From Angustibacter sp049994355 (GTDB lineage: Bacteria; Actinomycetota; Actinomycetes; Actinomycetales; Angustibacteraceae): a DNA stretch of 64,000 bases. The notes under the pieces were generated by a model, which saw only the letters and a program-made list of their open reading frames with translations, searched no databases and had not been told where the DNA came from. The stretch covers positions 4,526,001-4,590,000 of the forward strand of contig NZ_CP188257.1 in assembly GCF_049994355.1 (NCBI RefSeq), read 5' to 3'. Positions 41,865 to 49,881 of this stretch are shown in pieces; position 1 is the stretch's first letter, and each line of letters starts with the position of its first letter. A program made the position numbers and the translations under genes.

Positions 41865-41957
41865 GTTGCTCCCCCCAACCCGCTTTGCTCAACCCAGACC
41901 GCTCCCGGCACTCCCGGGAGCGGTTCTGGTTGAGCAATGCGGGCGGAGGGGAGCAAC
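41865..41957 (+). terminator. Very long imperfect hairpin after the phosphatase gene
   Basis: A 93 nt inverted repeat: outer arms GTTGCTCCCC and GGGGAGCAAC, then CCCGC/GCGGG, TTGCTCAACC/GGTTGAGCAA and CCGCTCCCG/CGGGAGCGG, with small mismatches and a loop of a few nt. It is far longer than a normal intrinsic terminator and could be a mobile palindrome or structured RNA as well as a terminator. Confidence 0.75.
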
Positions 41958-42066
41958 CGTTGGGCGCCGCGCAGGGACCGCTGGTCAGGGCACCACTGTC
42001 GGACGTCGGGACGCCTGGCTAGGGTCGGACGCGGACGACGACGACCAGCCGCGCGGAGGATGCACC

Positions 42067-44037
42067 ATGTCGAGCGAGACCCCGACCACCAGCCTGGAGA
42101 ACCTCAGCCGCGAGGACCGCCGGTTCCCGCCCAGCGAGGAGTTCACGGCGCAGGCCGTCGCCACCCAGGACCTGTACGACCGGGCCACCGCCGACCGTGA
42201 GGGCTTCTGGGCCGACCAGGCCCGCGAGCTGATCAGCTGGAGCACCGACTTCACCCAGACCCTCGACTGGTCGAACGCGCCGTTCGCCAAGTGGTTCGTC
42301 GGCGGCGAGCTCAACGTCGCCTACAACTGCACCGACCGGCACGTCGAGGCCGGTCGCGGCGACCGGGTCGCGCTGCACTTCGAGGGCGAGCCCGGCGACA
42401 CCCGTACGCTGACGTACGCCGAGCTCACGGAGCAGGTCAAGAAGGCCGCCAACGCGCTGACCGAGCTCGGCGTCGGCAAGGGCGACCGGGTCGCGATCTA
42501 CCTACCGATGATCCCCGAGGCGGTCATCTCGATGTTGGCCTGCGCCCGGATCGGCGCTCCGCACAGCGTCGTGTTCGGCGGGTTCAGCGCCGAGGCCCTG
42601 CACAGCCGCATCGAGGACGCGCAGGCCAAGCTCGTCATCACCAGCGACGGCGGCTACCGGCGCGGCAAGCCGGCCGCGCTCAAGCCTGCCGTGGACGGTG
42701 CGCTGGCCAAGGGTGCAGCGAGCGTCGAGCACGTGCTGGTCGTCCGCCGCACCGGGCAGGACGTCGAGTGGACCGACGGCCGCGACGTGTGGTGGCACGA
42801 CGTGGTGGAAGCCGCGAGCGCCGAACACCAGGCGCAGCCGATGGACGCCGAGCACCCGCTGTTCATCCTGTACACGTCCGGCACCACGGGTAAGCCGAAG
42901 GGCATACTGCACACCAGCGGTGGCTACCTGACCCAGGCGAGCTACACCCACAAGAACGTCTTCGACCTGCACCCCGAGACCGACGTCTACTGGTGCACCG
43001 CCGACATCGGCTGGGTCACCGGGCACAGCTACATCGTCTACGGACCGCTGAGCAACGGCGCGACCCAGGTGATCTACGAGGGGACGCCGGACACCCCCCA
43101 CCAGGGCCGCTGGTGGGAGATCGTCGCGAAGTACGGGGTCACCATCCTCTACACCGCGCCCACCGCGATCCGCACCTTCATGAAGTGGGGCGAGGACATC
43201 CCGGCCAAGCACGACATGTCCAGCCTTCGGGTCCTGGGCAGCGTCGGTGAGCCGATCAACCCTGAGGCGTGGATCTGGTACCGCCGGGTGATCGGCGGCG
43301 ACCGGACCCCGGTCGTGGACACCTGGTGGCAGACCGAGACCGGCGCCATCATGATCAGCCCGCTGCCCGGCGTGACCACCGCGAAACCGGGGTCGGCGCA
43401 GGTGCCCCTGCCGGGCATCAGCGCCGACGTCATGGACGACCAGGCGCACTCGGTGCCCAACGGCGGCGGCGGTTACCTGGTGCTCACCGAGCCGTGGCCG
43501 TCGATGCTGCGCGGCATCTGGGGCGACGACGAGCGGTACAAGGAGACGTACTGGTCGCGCTTCGAGCACATGTACTTCGCCGGCGACGGCGCCAAGAAGG
43601 ACGACGACGGCGACATCTGGCTGCTCGGCCGCGTCGACGACGTGATGAACATCTCCGGTCACCGGCTGTCCACGACCGAGATCGAGTCCGCCCTGGTCTC
43701 GCATCCCAAGGTTGCCGAGGCCGCGGTGGTGGGCGCCAACGACGAGACGACCGGTCAGGCGGTCTGCGCGTTCGTCATCCTGCGCGGCAACGCGGAGGAG
43801 GGTGACGACATCGTCACCGAGCTGCGCAACCACGTCGCCCAGGAGATCGGCGCGATCGCCAAACCCCGCCAGATCATGGTGGTCGCCGAGCTGCCCAAGA
43901 CCCGCTCGGGCAAGATCATGCGCCGGCTGCTCAAGGACGTCGCCGAGAACCGCGAGGTCGGCGACGTCACGACGCTGGCGGACAACACCGTGATGGACCT
44001 CATCAAGTCCGGGATGAGGGGCTCGTCGGAGGACTGA
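42067..44037 (+). CDS. acs: Acetyl-CoA synthetase
   Basis: The 656-residue AMP-forming enzyme activates acetate to acetyl-CoA. The adenylation motifs are present: P-loop YTSGTTGKPKG, the acetate-pocket region DTWWQTETGAIMISPLPG, the hinge GRVDDVMNISGHRLST and the C-terminal PKTRSGKIMRR, whose last Lys is the acetylation-controlled catalytic residue. Length is normal. ATG 42067 follows GGAGG. It completes the acetate module with the MctC-like symporter upstream. Confidence 0.96.
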   Translation: MSSETPTTSLENLSREDRRFPPSEEFTAQAVATQDLYDRATADREGFWADQARELISWSTDFTQTLDWSNAPFAKWFVGGELNVAYNCTDRHVEAGRGDRVALHFEGEPGDTRTLTYAELTEQVKKAANALTELGVGKGDRVAIYLPMIPEAVISMLACARIGAPHSVVFGGFSAEALHSRIEDAQAKLVITSDGGYRRGKPAALKPAVDGALAKGAASVEHVLVVRRTGQDVEWTDGRDVWWHDVVEAASAEHQAQPMDAEHPLFILYTSGTTGKPKGILHTSGGYLTQASYTHKNVFDLHPETDVYWCTADIGWVTGHSYIVYGPLSNGATQVIYEGTPDTPHQGRWWEIVAKYGVTILYTAPTAIRTFMKWGEDIPAKHDMSSLRVLGSVGEPINPEAWIWYRRVIGGDRTPVVDTWWQTETGAIMISPLPGVTTAKPGSAQVPLPGISADVMDDQAHSVPNGGGGYLVLTEPWPSMLRGIWGDDERYKETYWSRFEHMYFAGDGAKKDDDGDIWLLGRVDDVMNISGHRLSTTEIESALVSHPKVAEAAVVGANDETTGQAVCAFVILRGNAEEGDDIVTELRNHVAQEIGAIAKPRQIMVVAELPKTRSGKIMRRLLKDVAENREVGDVTTLADNTVMDLIKSGMRGSSED

Positions 44038-44045
44038 CCGGGACC

Positions 44046-44081
44046 GTCCCGCGGACGCGGTCGGCCGGCCCCGCGCGGGAC
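44046..44081 (+). terminator. Likely terminator of acs
   Basis: GTCCCGCG (44046-44053) pairs with CGCGGGAC (44074-44081) around a 20 nt loop; flanking CCG/CGG extend the stem. It lies 8 bp beyond the acs stop. Confidence 0.5.
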
Positions 44082-44170
44082 CGGACGCCGCCGCCGGTCG
44101 ACGCTGAAGGAGGGTCACGGCGCGAGAGCCTATTCACGGATGCGGGTCGAGACGATCTCCAACGGATCGG

Positions 44171-47100
44171 TCATTTCGCCGTGATCGTCAGCGTCCCTGA
44201 GACTCCGGTCGCGAGCGCTCCCGAACCGTTGGCGGCCAGGCGATAGCGCAGCGTCCCCTTGCTGGTGGTCTTCACCGCGGAGCTCCACCCGCCGTTGGAT
44301 GCGGTGCGCGTGGTTTTGACGGCGTGCCACGCGCCCGAGTAGTACCGCTGTAGCCGCACAGTGGTCGCGGTGGCTGGCTTGACCGCGAAGCGCAGGGTGA
44401 TCGACTTGCCATGGTGCACGGAAACCGAGCTCACGACCCGACCGGAGACCAGAGTCGCAGCCACCGTGCGCACCACCGTCACGGTTCGCGTGGACGACGA
44501 CTGGACCAGCGGGTAAGTCGGCGCGTGGGCCGGGACTCGCGCGACGTACACGCTGCCGCCGGTGACGGCTGGGAGGGTCCAGGAGACTACCCCCGAGGAG
44601 CTTGTCGTTCCCGTGGCGACCTTCACGTAGCTGCCACCAGTGATTGAGTGGCGCCACAGCTCCACCGGGATGCCGGCCTGGCCCACGCGTGCCGTGGCAC
44701 CGGTAGCCGACCGGGTCACCGCGGCGGTCAGGACGGGGCGAGCTCCGTAGGCCACCGAAGCGGGCGCCGACAGTGTGATCGAGTCGGTACCGATGCCCCC
44801 AGCGGTGATCACGGCGGACACCCGAGAGAAGTGGGTGAAGGTCTCGTTCCAGCGGAAGACACTGACGGCGTACGGCTTGCCAACTACCGCGCCGTCGAGA
44901 GAGGCTTGCTCGGCGTTTCCGACTCCGAGACCGGCGACTGCCGACGGAGTGGTGGGCGCCTCGCTGCCCGCGACGATCTGGGCGATGTCCGCGGACCCTC
45001 GCCAGGACACCGTCAACCGACCGGTGGCATTGCTGAACGACCAGGTCAGGTCCGTGACCACGGTCGGGTCGACAGTGGACGCCGTGGCGGCCTGCCGCAC
45101 GACACTCCTGGCCGCCGAGAGGTTGCCGGACGCGTCGAGGGCGAACGCGGAGAAAGCGTAGGTCTTGGCGGCCTCGAAAGGGGTGTACCAGCTGTCGAAA
45201 GTACCGTCGATCAGCTGTCCGGGATGGACCTGGTCGAAGCGGCTCTCCAGGTCGGCGACGGCGCGGCCGGACGTCGGACTGGCGGGTGGTGTCGTGCCCT
45301 CAGCGGCTCGGACCACGATGCGAGCGACGTCCCGGTCGTCCGGAGCGCGCACCTGGTAGCGCACACCCCAGGCCGAGATGGTCGACACGACAAGAACCGG
45401 CGGCGCTGCGGGTGCGGTCACGTCGGCTGTCGGCGTGACGACCTGCGTCGCCGGCGCCGAGGACCAGAGGCCGGTGTCCGAGGACCCTCCCGTGAAGACC
45501 GCGATCCGGTATCGCGCACCGGGGACGAGAACTGGACCGTCGGTGCCCGGCTCCGCCAACCGGTCGAGCGTCAGGCGGTGGTCGGTGGTCGAGCCGTCGG
45601 TGTCGAAGGTCGCCACGGTGGTCGCGGCCACCGGATACAGGGGAGCGTCCGGCAAGCGGCTGGCCACCACGGTGACATGCAGCCCGGCGACTCCCGGGGG
45701 GTGCACGGTGACCTCGATGGACGACTGTCCCGCGACAGCCGCGACGGACGCGAGCGGGGCGGACGTCGTGGGTGCGGCCAGGACGTTGGATACCTTGAGG
45801 AAGCCACCTGCCGGTGACCCGCCGACCATGACCAACGAACCGTCGGGGGCGACCCCGAAGGGTCCCGCCCCGGCGGACGCCGTGAACGTCGCGGCACCGT
45901 CCGGACCCAGCAGCTCGACGCCCCCCACGCCCGCGCCCACCAGGACGTCCCCGGGCAGGACCGCCGTCATCTCCACTCCGGTGCTGGTGCCACCAAGGCG
46001 GTCGACCGTTCCGTCGGTGGGGACCCGCAGGATCGAGACCCATGGGCCATGCACGCTCACGTATGCCGTGCCGTCACTCGGATCCACGGCGAGACTGGTC
46101 GCCGTACCGAGACCCAGGTCGAGGTCGGCCACCATGTTGATCTCCGCGTCCAACCCGGTCAGTGACCAGAGCTTTCCGCCCCACACGAACAGGATTCGCG
46201 AGCCGCTCGAGTCGGCGACGAACGGCGGTGCGTCGCCCAACCTGACGTCGTCCCCGGCCAACCCGTCGGCCACCGGTGCCGAGCCAGAACCCAGCACCGT
46301 GGTCAGCGAGCCGTCGCCCTCCAGCCGGACGATGCGGAAGGGGCTGGCTGGCGTGCCGCGTCCGATCGACGCGTACAAAGTGTCGCCCAGATAGCTCACC
46401 CCCGAACTCACCTCACTGCTCCGGGCAGTCACCGGGGCGGACGGGTCGAGGCTCGCCAGCGTGCGCACCCCGTACGCCGAGGCCACGGCCACCTGACCGG
46501 CGCGCGAGACGGCCACGCTGCTCACGGCCGGGAAGAAGGTGCGTGACAGGGGCGCGCCGTCAGCCGACAGCGCAAGCCCACCACCGCCGTCGAGCCCGGC
46601 CAGTCGCGTTCCGCTCGAGTCCGCTGCGGAACCGTCCGCCGGCCAGGAGCGCAGAACGCCGCAGCCCACGAGAACCAGCTCGGCGCCGCCGCGGGTGACG
46701 GCCGCTGGATCCGGATCACAGCCTGCGGAGTCGAACGCTGCGGGCGAGACGACGGTCCGGATGACCCCTCCCACCGTGAAGGCACGCACGTCCGCGCCGG
46801 AGGCGATGTAGACCGTGCCGCCGGGACCGACGGCCATGGTGCGAGCGCTCAGCCGGGCCCGCGCAGCAGCCGTGCCGTCGTCGGCACCCGGGTCGCTGCT
46901 GGGTGGGGCCACTCCGGTGCCGGCGACGGCGCTGATCAGACCTGTGGCCAGGTCGACCTCCCGCACGGTGCGCCCGTCCGAGACGAACAAGTCGGTGGTC
47001 GAGGCCGCCACGATCGGCGTCGCAACCAACGCCTGCGTGGCGGGCCCGCCGTCGCCGCTCGCGCCCGTCTGATCGAGCAGACCGGCGACCACGACGCCCG

Positions 47101-47737
47101 TCGTGTGCAGGTCGGAGCCATCACCGGCGAAGCGGCGGACCACGTGGTGGAAGTAGTTGGATGCGTAGACCCAGCCGTCCGGCGACACGGTGATCGACTG
47201 ATACCCGCCGCTCGTTCCGAAGTAGGGGTCGGCGATCTCGCCGTTGTACATGACGCGTTGCCACCTGTCGGTGCCAGCTGCCAGCCGGTAGACGTCCCCG
47301 AAACCGTGGCACCGCGAGACCAGTCCGGGCCAGAGGTAGACGTTGCCGGCCAGGTCGGCCCACAACCCGCCGACCTCGGTGATCGGTACCGACCTTGCCG
47401 GCAGCTCGGTGTCGAGGGAGCAAGCATGCAGAGTCGGTGCTGGCTGACCAGTGCCGGCGATGGTCTCGATCAGTCCACCGGCATCGATGCGTCGGATGGC
47501 GGACGAGCCCCGATCCCAGATGATCGTCGTCCCGTCCGGCATGCCAGCCGAGTGGTGCGCGGAAACCAGCGCCTCGGTCGCAGGTCCGCCGTCACCGAAG
47601 TGCCGCGGCGCGACGTCCTGCCAGACGACGCCGGCTGGTGGGGTCGGGTCGGCGAGGGCGGCAGTATCGCCGAGCGGGGTGGCCGAGGCCGCAGAAAGGG
47701 CAGTGGAGACCAAGAGGACGAGCCAAATTCGACGCAA
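44171..47737 (-). CDS. Large secreted beta-propeller / Ig-like protein
   Basis: The 1188-residue protein starts at TTG 47737, with AGGAAAG 8 nt upstream. The signal peptide is RRIWLVLLVSTALSAASA. Residues ~40-650 have repeated NHL/propeller-like units (GDGGPATEALV, GLIETIAGTG, IRRIDAGG, VREVDLATGLISAVAGTG), the pattern seen in surface sugar- or RNA-binding NHL repeats. Two fibronectin-III-like stretches follow (~700-950), then a bacterial Ig-like domain (SITLSAPASVAYGARPVLTA) and a final beta-rich domain (HHGKSITLRFAVKPATATT). There is no LPXTG, so it is probably released. Lower GC bias in wobble sites is not obvious. Role unknown; adhesion or carbohydrate binding are possible. Confidence 0.82.
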   Translation of the reverse strand: MRRIWLVLLVSTALSAASATPLGDTAALADPTPPAGVVWQDVAPRHFGDGGPATEALVSAHHSAGMPDGTTIIWDRGSSAIRRIDAGGLIETIAGTGQPAPTLHACSLDTELPARSVPITEVGGLWADLAGNVYLWPGLVSRCHGFGDVYRLAAGTDRWQRVMYNGEIADPYFGTSGGYQSITVSPDGWVYASNYFHHVVRRFAGDGSDLHTTGVVVAGLLDQTGASGDGGPATQALVATPIVAASTTDLFVSDGRTVREVDLATGLISAVAGTGVAPPSSDPGADDGTAAARARLSARTMAVGPGGTVYIASGADVRAFTVGGVIRTVVSPAAFDSAGCDPDPAAVTRGGAELVLVGCGVLRSWPADGSAADSSGTRLAGLDGGGGLALSADGAPLSRTFFPAVSSVAVSRAGQVAVASAYGVRTLASLDPSAPVTARSSEVSSGVSYLGDTLYASIGRGTPASPFRIVRLEGDGSLTTVLGSGSAPVADGLAGDDVRLGDAPPFVADSSGSRILFVWGGKLWSLTGLDAEINMVADLDLGLGTATSLAVDPSDGTAYVSVHGPWVSILRVPTDGTVDRLGGTSTGVEMTAVLPGDVLVGAGVGGVELLGPDGAATFTASAGAGPFGVAPDGSLVMVGGSPAGGFLKVSNVLAAPTTSAPLASVAAVAGQSSIEVTVHPPGVAGLHVTVVASRLPDAPLYPVAATTVATFDTDGSTTDHRLTLDRLAEPGTDGPVLVPGARYRIAVFTGGSSDTGLWSSAPATQVVTPTADVTAPAAPPVLVVSTISAWGVRYQVRAPDDRDVARIVVRAAEGTTPPASPTSGRAVADLESRFDQVHPGQLIDGTFDSWYTPFEAAKTYAFSAFALDASGNLSAARSVVRQAATASTVDPTVVTDLTWSFSNATGRLTVSWRGSADIAQIVAGSEAPTTPSAVAGLGVGNAEQASLDGAVVGKPYAVSVFRWNETFTHFSRVSAVITAGGIGTDSITLSAPASVAYGARPVLTAAVTRSATGATARVGQAGIPVELWRHSITGGSYVKVATGTTSSSGVVSWTLPAVTGGSVYVARVPAHAPTYPLVQSSSTRTVTVVRTVAATLVSGRVVSSVSVHHGKSITLRFAVKPATATTVRLQRYYSGAWHAVKTTRTASNGGWSSAVKTTSKGTLRYRLAANGSGALATGVSGTLTITAK

Positions 47738-47833
47738 CGCTGCTTTCCTGTCCCCGCAATGTAGGAACGCCAGTTGTGCGCCCACGTGTGCATCGGCGCA
47801 AGCGAGGGTCCCCTTGAGCGCGCCGGCCACACC

Positions 47834-47839
47834 TAGGCT
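47834..47839 (+). promoter_or_regulatory. -10 box (TAGGCT) for the CBS fragment
   Basis: TAGGCT is followed by 6 nt and ATG 47846, the same leaderless pattern as elsewhere. Confidence 0.4.
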
Positions 47840-47845
47840 GACGGC

Positions 47846-48004
47846 ATGCTGACCGGGGACCTCGCAGAGCAGGTGCCCGTCGCCCACCACACCGACAGCG
47901 CGCTCGAGGCTGCACGGCGGATCGTCCGCTGCGGAAGCGCACGGTCGGGGACCGGCTGGACGACGCTGTGCTGGCCCTACCTGTGGTTGCGCTACTACCG
48001 CTGA
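47846..48004 (+). pseudogene. CBS-domain protein fragment
   Basis: A 52-residue frame begins MLTGDLAEQVPVAHHTDSAL and continues EAARRIV, which matches the start of actinobacterial CBS-domain proteins. Those normally go on for ~130 residues. Here the frame turns into an unrelated sequence after ~28 residues, while another frame a little downstream reads RTVGDRLDDAVLALPVV, resembling the end of the same family. An internal deletion with loss of frame would explain this. The promoter looks intact, so a short peptide may still be made. Confidence 0.45.
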
Positions 48005-48007
48005 GCG

Positions 48008-48244
48008 CTACGAGGACGTCGCGCGCTGCATCGCCTTGCGCGCGGCGGCCGTCAGCTGCTCCTGGACGAAGGGCGCCTGCTCGCGAGCCAGGTCCTTGGC
48101 GTGCGCCACCTGCTCCTGCACCGAGGGATTGTCCCAGAAGTCCTTCGCATGCTCCTTGAGCTCGTCGTAGCCCTGGCGGCCGGACCGCGAGCCGAGCACG
48201 TAGCCGACGGCGACCCCCGTCGCCAGCAACAGCTTGCCCTTCAT
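48008..48244 (-). CDS. YtxH-domain small protein
   Basis: The 78-residue protein begins MKGKLLLATGVAVGYVLGSRSGRQGYDELK, the YtxH signature of one membrane helix with a GSxxGR motif, then an amphipathic helical tail. Bacillus relatives are general stress proteins. It is divergent from the Clp-N regulator gene, and the two share a 116 bp promoter region with two palindromes, so joint control is likely. Confidence 0.88.
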   Translation of the reverse strand: MKGKLLLATGVAVGYVLGSRSGRQGYDELKEHAKDFWDNPSVQEQVAHAKDLAREQAPFVQEQLTAAARKAMQRATSS

Positions 48245-48312
48245 GTCGTACTCCTCTCGTGGCGTGCACCCACCTCATCAGGTGAGCGGCCGGGCCGCAC
48301 ATCGAAGGCCCT

Positions 48313-48359
48313 CGTCAACCAATGGTTGACGGGGCCTTGGCGTCAACCTAGGGTTGACG
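48313..48359. promoter_or_regulatory. Twin palindromic operators over the Clp-N regulator promoter
   Basis: CGTCAACC-AAT-GGTTGACG (48313-48331) and CGTCAACC-TAG-GGTTGACG (48341-48359) are identical 19 bp palindromes apart from the centre, 28 bp apart. The -35 (TTGACG, 48326-48331) is in the first and the -10 (TAGGGT, 48349-48354) in the second, with 17 bp between them. The ATG at 48361 is 6 nt after the -10, so the transcript is leaderless. Repression by the encoded HTH protein is the obvious model. Confidence 0.75.
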
Positions 48360-48360
48360 T

Positions 48361-49092
48361 ATGAGCGCGCCAGTACCGATGAGCAACCCCGTCCGCCTCG
48401 ACGACCTGATCGAGGCCATCACCACCGCACACTCCGACGCCCTCGACCAGCTCAGCGACGCCGTCCTGGTCGCCGACCACATCGGCGAGGTCGCGGACCA
48501 CCTGATCGGTCACTTCGTCGACCAGGCCCGCCGCTCCGGTGCGTCCTGGACAGAGATCGGCCGCAGCATGGGGGTCACCAAGCAGGCGGCCCAGAAGCGG
48601 TTCGTCACCAAACCGTCCGGCCAGCCCGAGCTGGATCCCGACCAAGGGTTCAGCCGGTTCACCCAGCGAGCCCGGAACGTCGTGATGGCGGCGCACAACG
48701 AGGCCGGCGCCGCCGGCAACGACCGGGTCGGCGCGGCGCACCTGAGCCTCGGGCTGCTGGCTGAGCCAGACGGGCTGGGCTGCAAAGCCCTGTTCGCCCA
48801 GGGCGTCTCCGCCGAGCAGGTGCGTGAGGCGGTGGCGGCCGTCCTGCCGCCCGCCGTGCCCGACGTCCCCGAGCTGATCCCGTACGACACCGGCGCCAAG
48901 AAGGTGCTGGAGCTGACGTTCCGCGAGGCGCTGCGGCTGGGGCACAACTATGTCGGCACCGAGCACATCGTGCTGGCTCTGCTGGAGCACGAGGACGGCG
49001 ACGGCCCGCTCAGCTCGCTCGGCGTCGACAAGGCCGCGGTGGACGAGCGGGTCGCGGCGATGATCGCGCTGATCTCGATGTCGAACGGCTAG
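48361..49092 (+). CDS. Clp N-domain / HTH regulatory protein
   Basis: The 243-residue protein has an N-terminal helical region with a likely HTH (SGASWTEIGRSMGVTKQAAQKRF) and a C-terminal double Clp repeat (FTQRARNVVMAAHNEAGAAG ... HLSLGLL; VLELTFREALRLGHNYVGTEHIVLALL). It has no ATPase domain, so it is not a chaperone. The Clp N domain may sense misfolded protein or a small molecule while the HTH binds DNA. Its own promoter has two matching palindromes. Its stop overlaps the stop of the convergent GH16-like gene. Confidence 0.85.
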   Translation: MSAPVPMSNPVRLDDLIEAITTAHSDALDQLSDAVLVADHIGEVADHLIGHFVDQARRSGASWTEIGRSMGVTKQAAQKRFVTKPSGQPELDPDQGFSRFTQRARNVVMAAHNEAGAAGNDRVGAAHLSLGLLAEPDGLGCKALFAQGVSAEQVREAVAAVLPPAVPDVPELIPYDTGAKKVLELTFREALRLGHNYVGTEHIVLALLEHEDGDGPLSSLGVDKAAVDERVAAMIALISMSNG

Positions 49093-49868
49093 CGCCTGGA
49101 CGGCTGCGAGCGAACCAGGTCCACGACCAGCTCCGGCACGGCATCGTCGTCGCCCGCGGCCCTGTCCGGGAAGTCGAAGACGGCGAGCACGAGCTGCATC
49201 GGGTACCTGGGCGGACGCCTGACGCTGCGCACCTGCTCACCGTCCACCAGGAACTGCGCGCGATCCGGCCGCCAGTCCACCGCGTAGGTGTGGAGCTCGG
49301 CCGGGTCGATCGGCAGCCGTACCGCGTCGAAGTCCTCCTCGACGTCCGGATCGCGGAAGGCGTGCAGTCCCGAACCGACGGCGCACGAGCCGTCCGCACG
49401 CACCGCGTCCCCGAAGATCTCGGCGATGCAGAGCTCGGCACAACGCTCGGGCTGGTCCTCCAGCCCGATCATCCAGGCGGCGAACATCGAGCGGGCCGTG
49501 ACGACGCCTCGCATCCGGACCTCGACGAACCCTCCGGACGGCGTCCAGCCCCAGAACGGCTCCTGCTCCTCCCGGACGGTCAACCCGTCGCGGAACGGCT
49601 GCTGGCCGACCGTGCTGCCGACCGGACCGGAGAAGTTGCCCGACTGGACCGCGGACACGCGGATCGGCGGGCGGTGGTCGCGGGCGCACCACACACCCTG
49701 CTGGGGCGGGATGCTCAGGCGCAGCAACGAGTCGGCGACGACGTACGTGGCTGCCGCCTCCGCCAAGGAGCTCCAGGCGGGCAGGTAGCTCGGCAGCCAC
49801 ACCGACTCGTCGAGCGTATCGCCGTCGAAGTCGTCCAGGAAGGGTTCGACATCGGGGATCTCGACCAT
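49089..49868 (-). CDS. GH16-like beta-glucanase-fold protein
   Basis: The 259-residue protein has the beta-jelly-roll features of family 16 (DDFDGDTLDESVWLPSYLPAW, FWGWTPSGGFVEVRMR, AELCIAEIFG, HTYAVDWRPDRAQFLVDGEQV). The catalytic ExDxxE sequence of family 16 (usually EIDIxE) reads ELCIAE: both Glu remain but the central Asp is Cys. There is no signal peptide, so it may be cytoplasmic, which is unusual for the family. ATG 49868 follows GAGGAGG. It lies 13 bp after glpD and is probably co-transcribed with it. Confidence 0.75.
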   Translation of the reverse strand: MVEIPDVEPFLDDFDGDTLDESVWLPSYLPAWSSLAEAAATYVVADSLLRLSIPPQQGVWCARDHRPPIRVSAVQSGNFSGPVGSTVGQQPFRDGLTVREEQEPFWGWTPSGGFVEVRMRGVVTARSMFAAWMIGLEDQPERCAELCIAEIFGDAVRADGSCAVGSGLHAFRDPDVEEDFDAVRLPIDPAELHTYAVDWRPDRAQFLVDGEQVRSVRRPPRYPMQLVLAVFDFPDRAAGDDDAVPELVVDLVRSQPSRR

Positions 49869-49881
49869 GCCGGCGTCCTCC

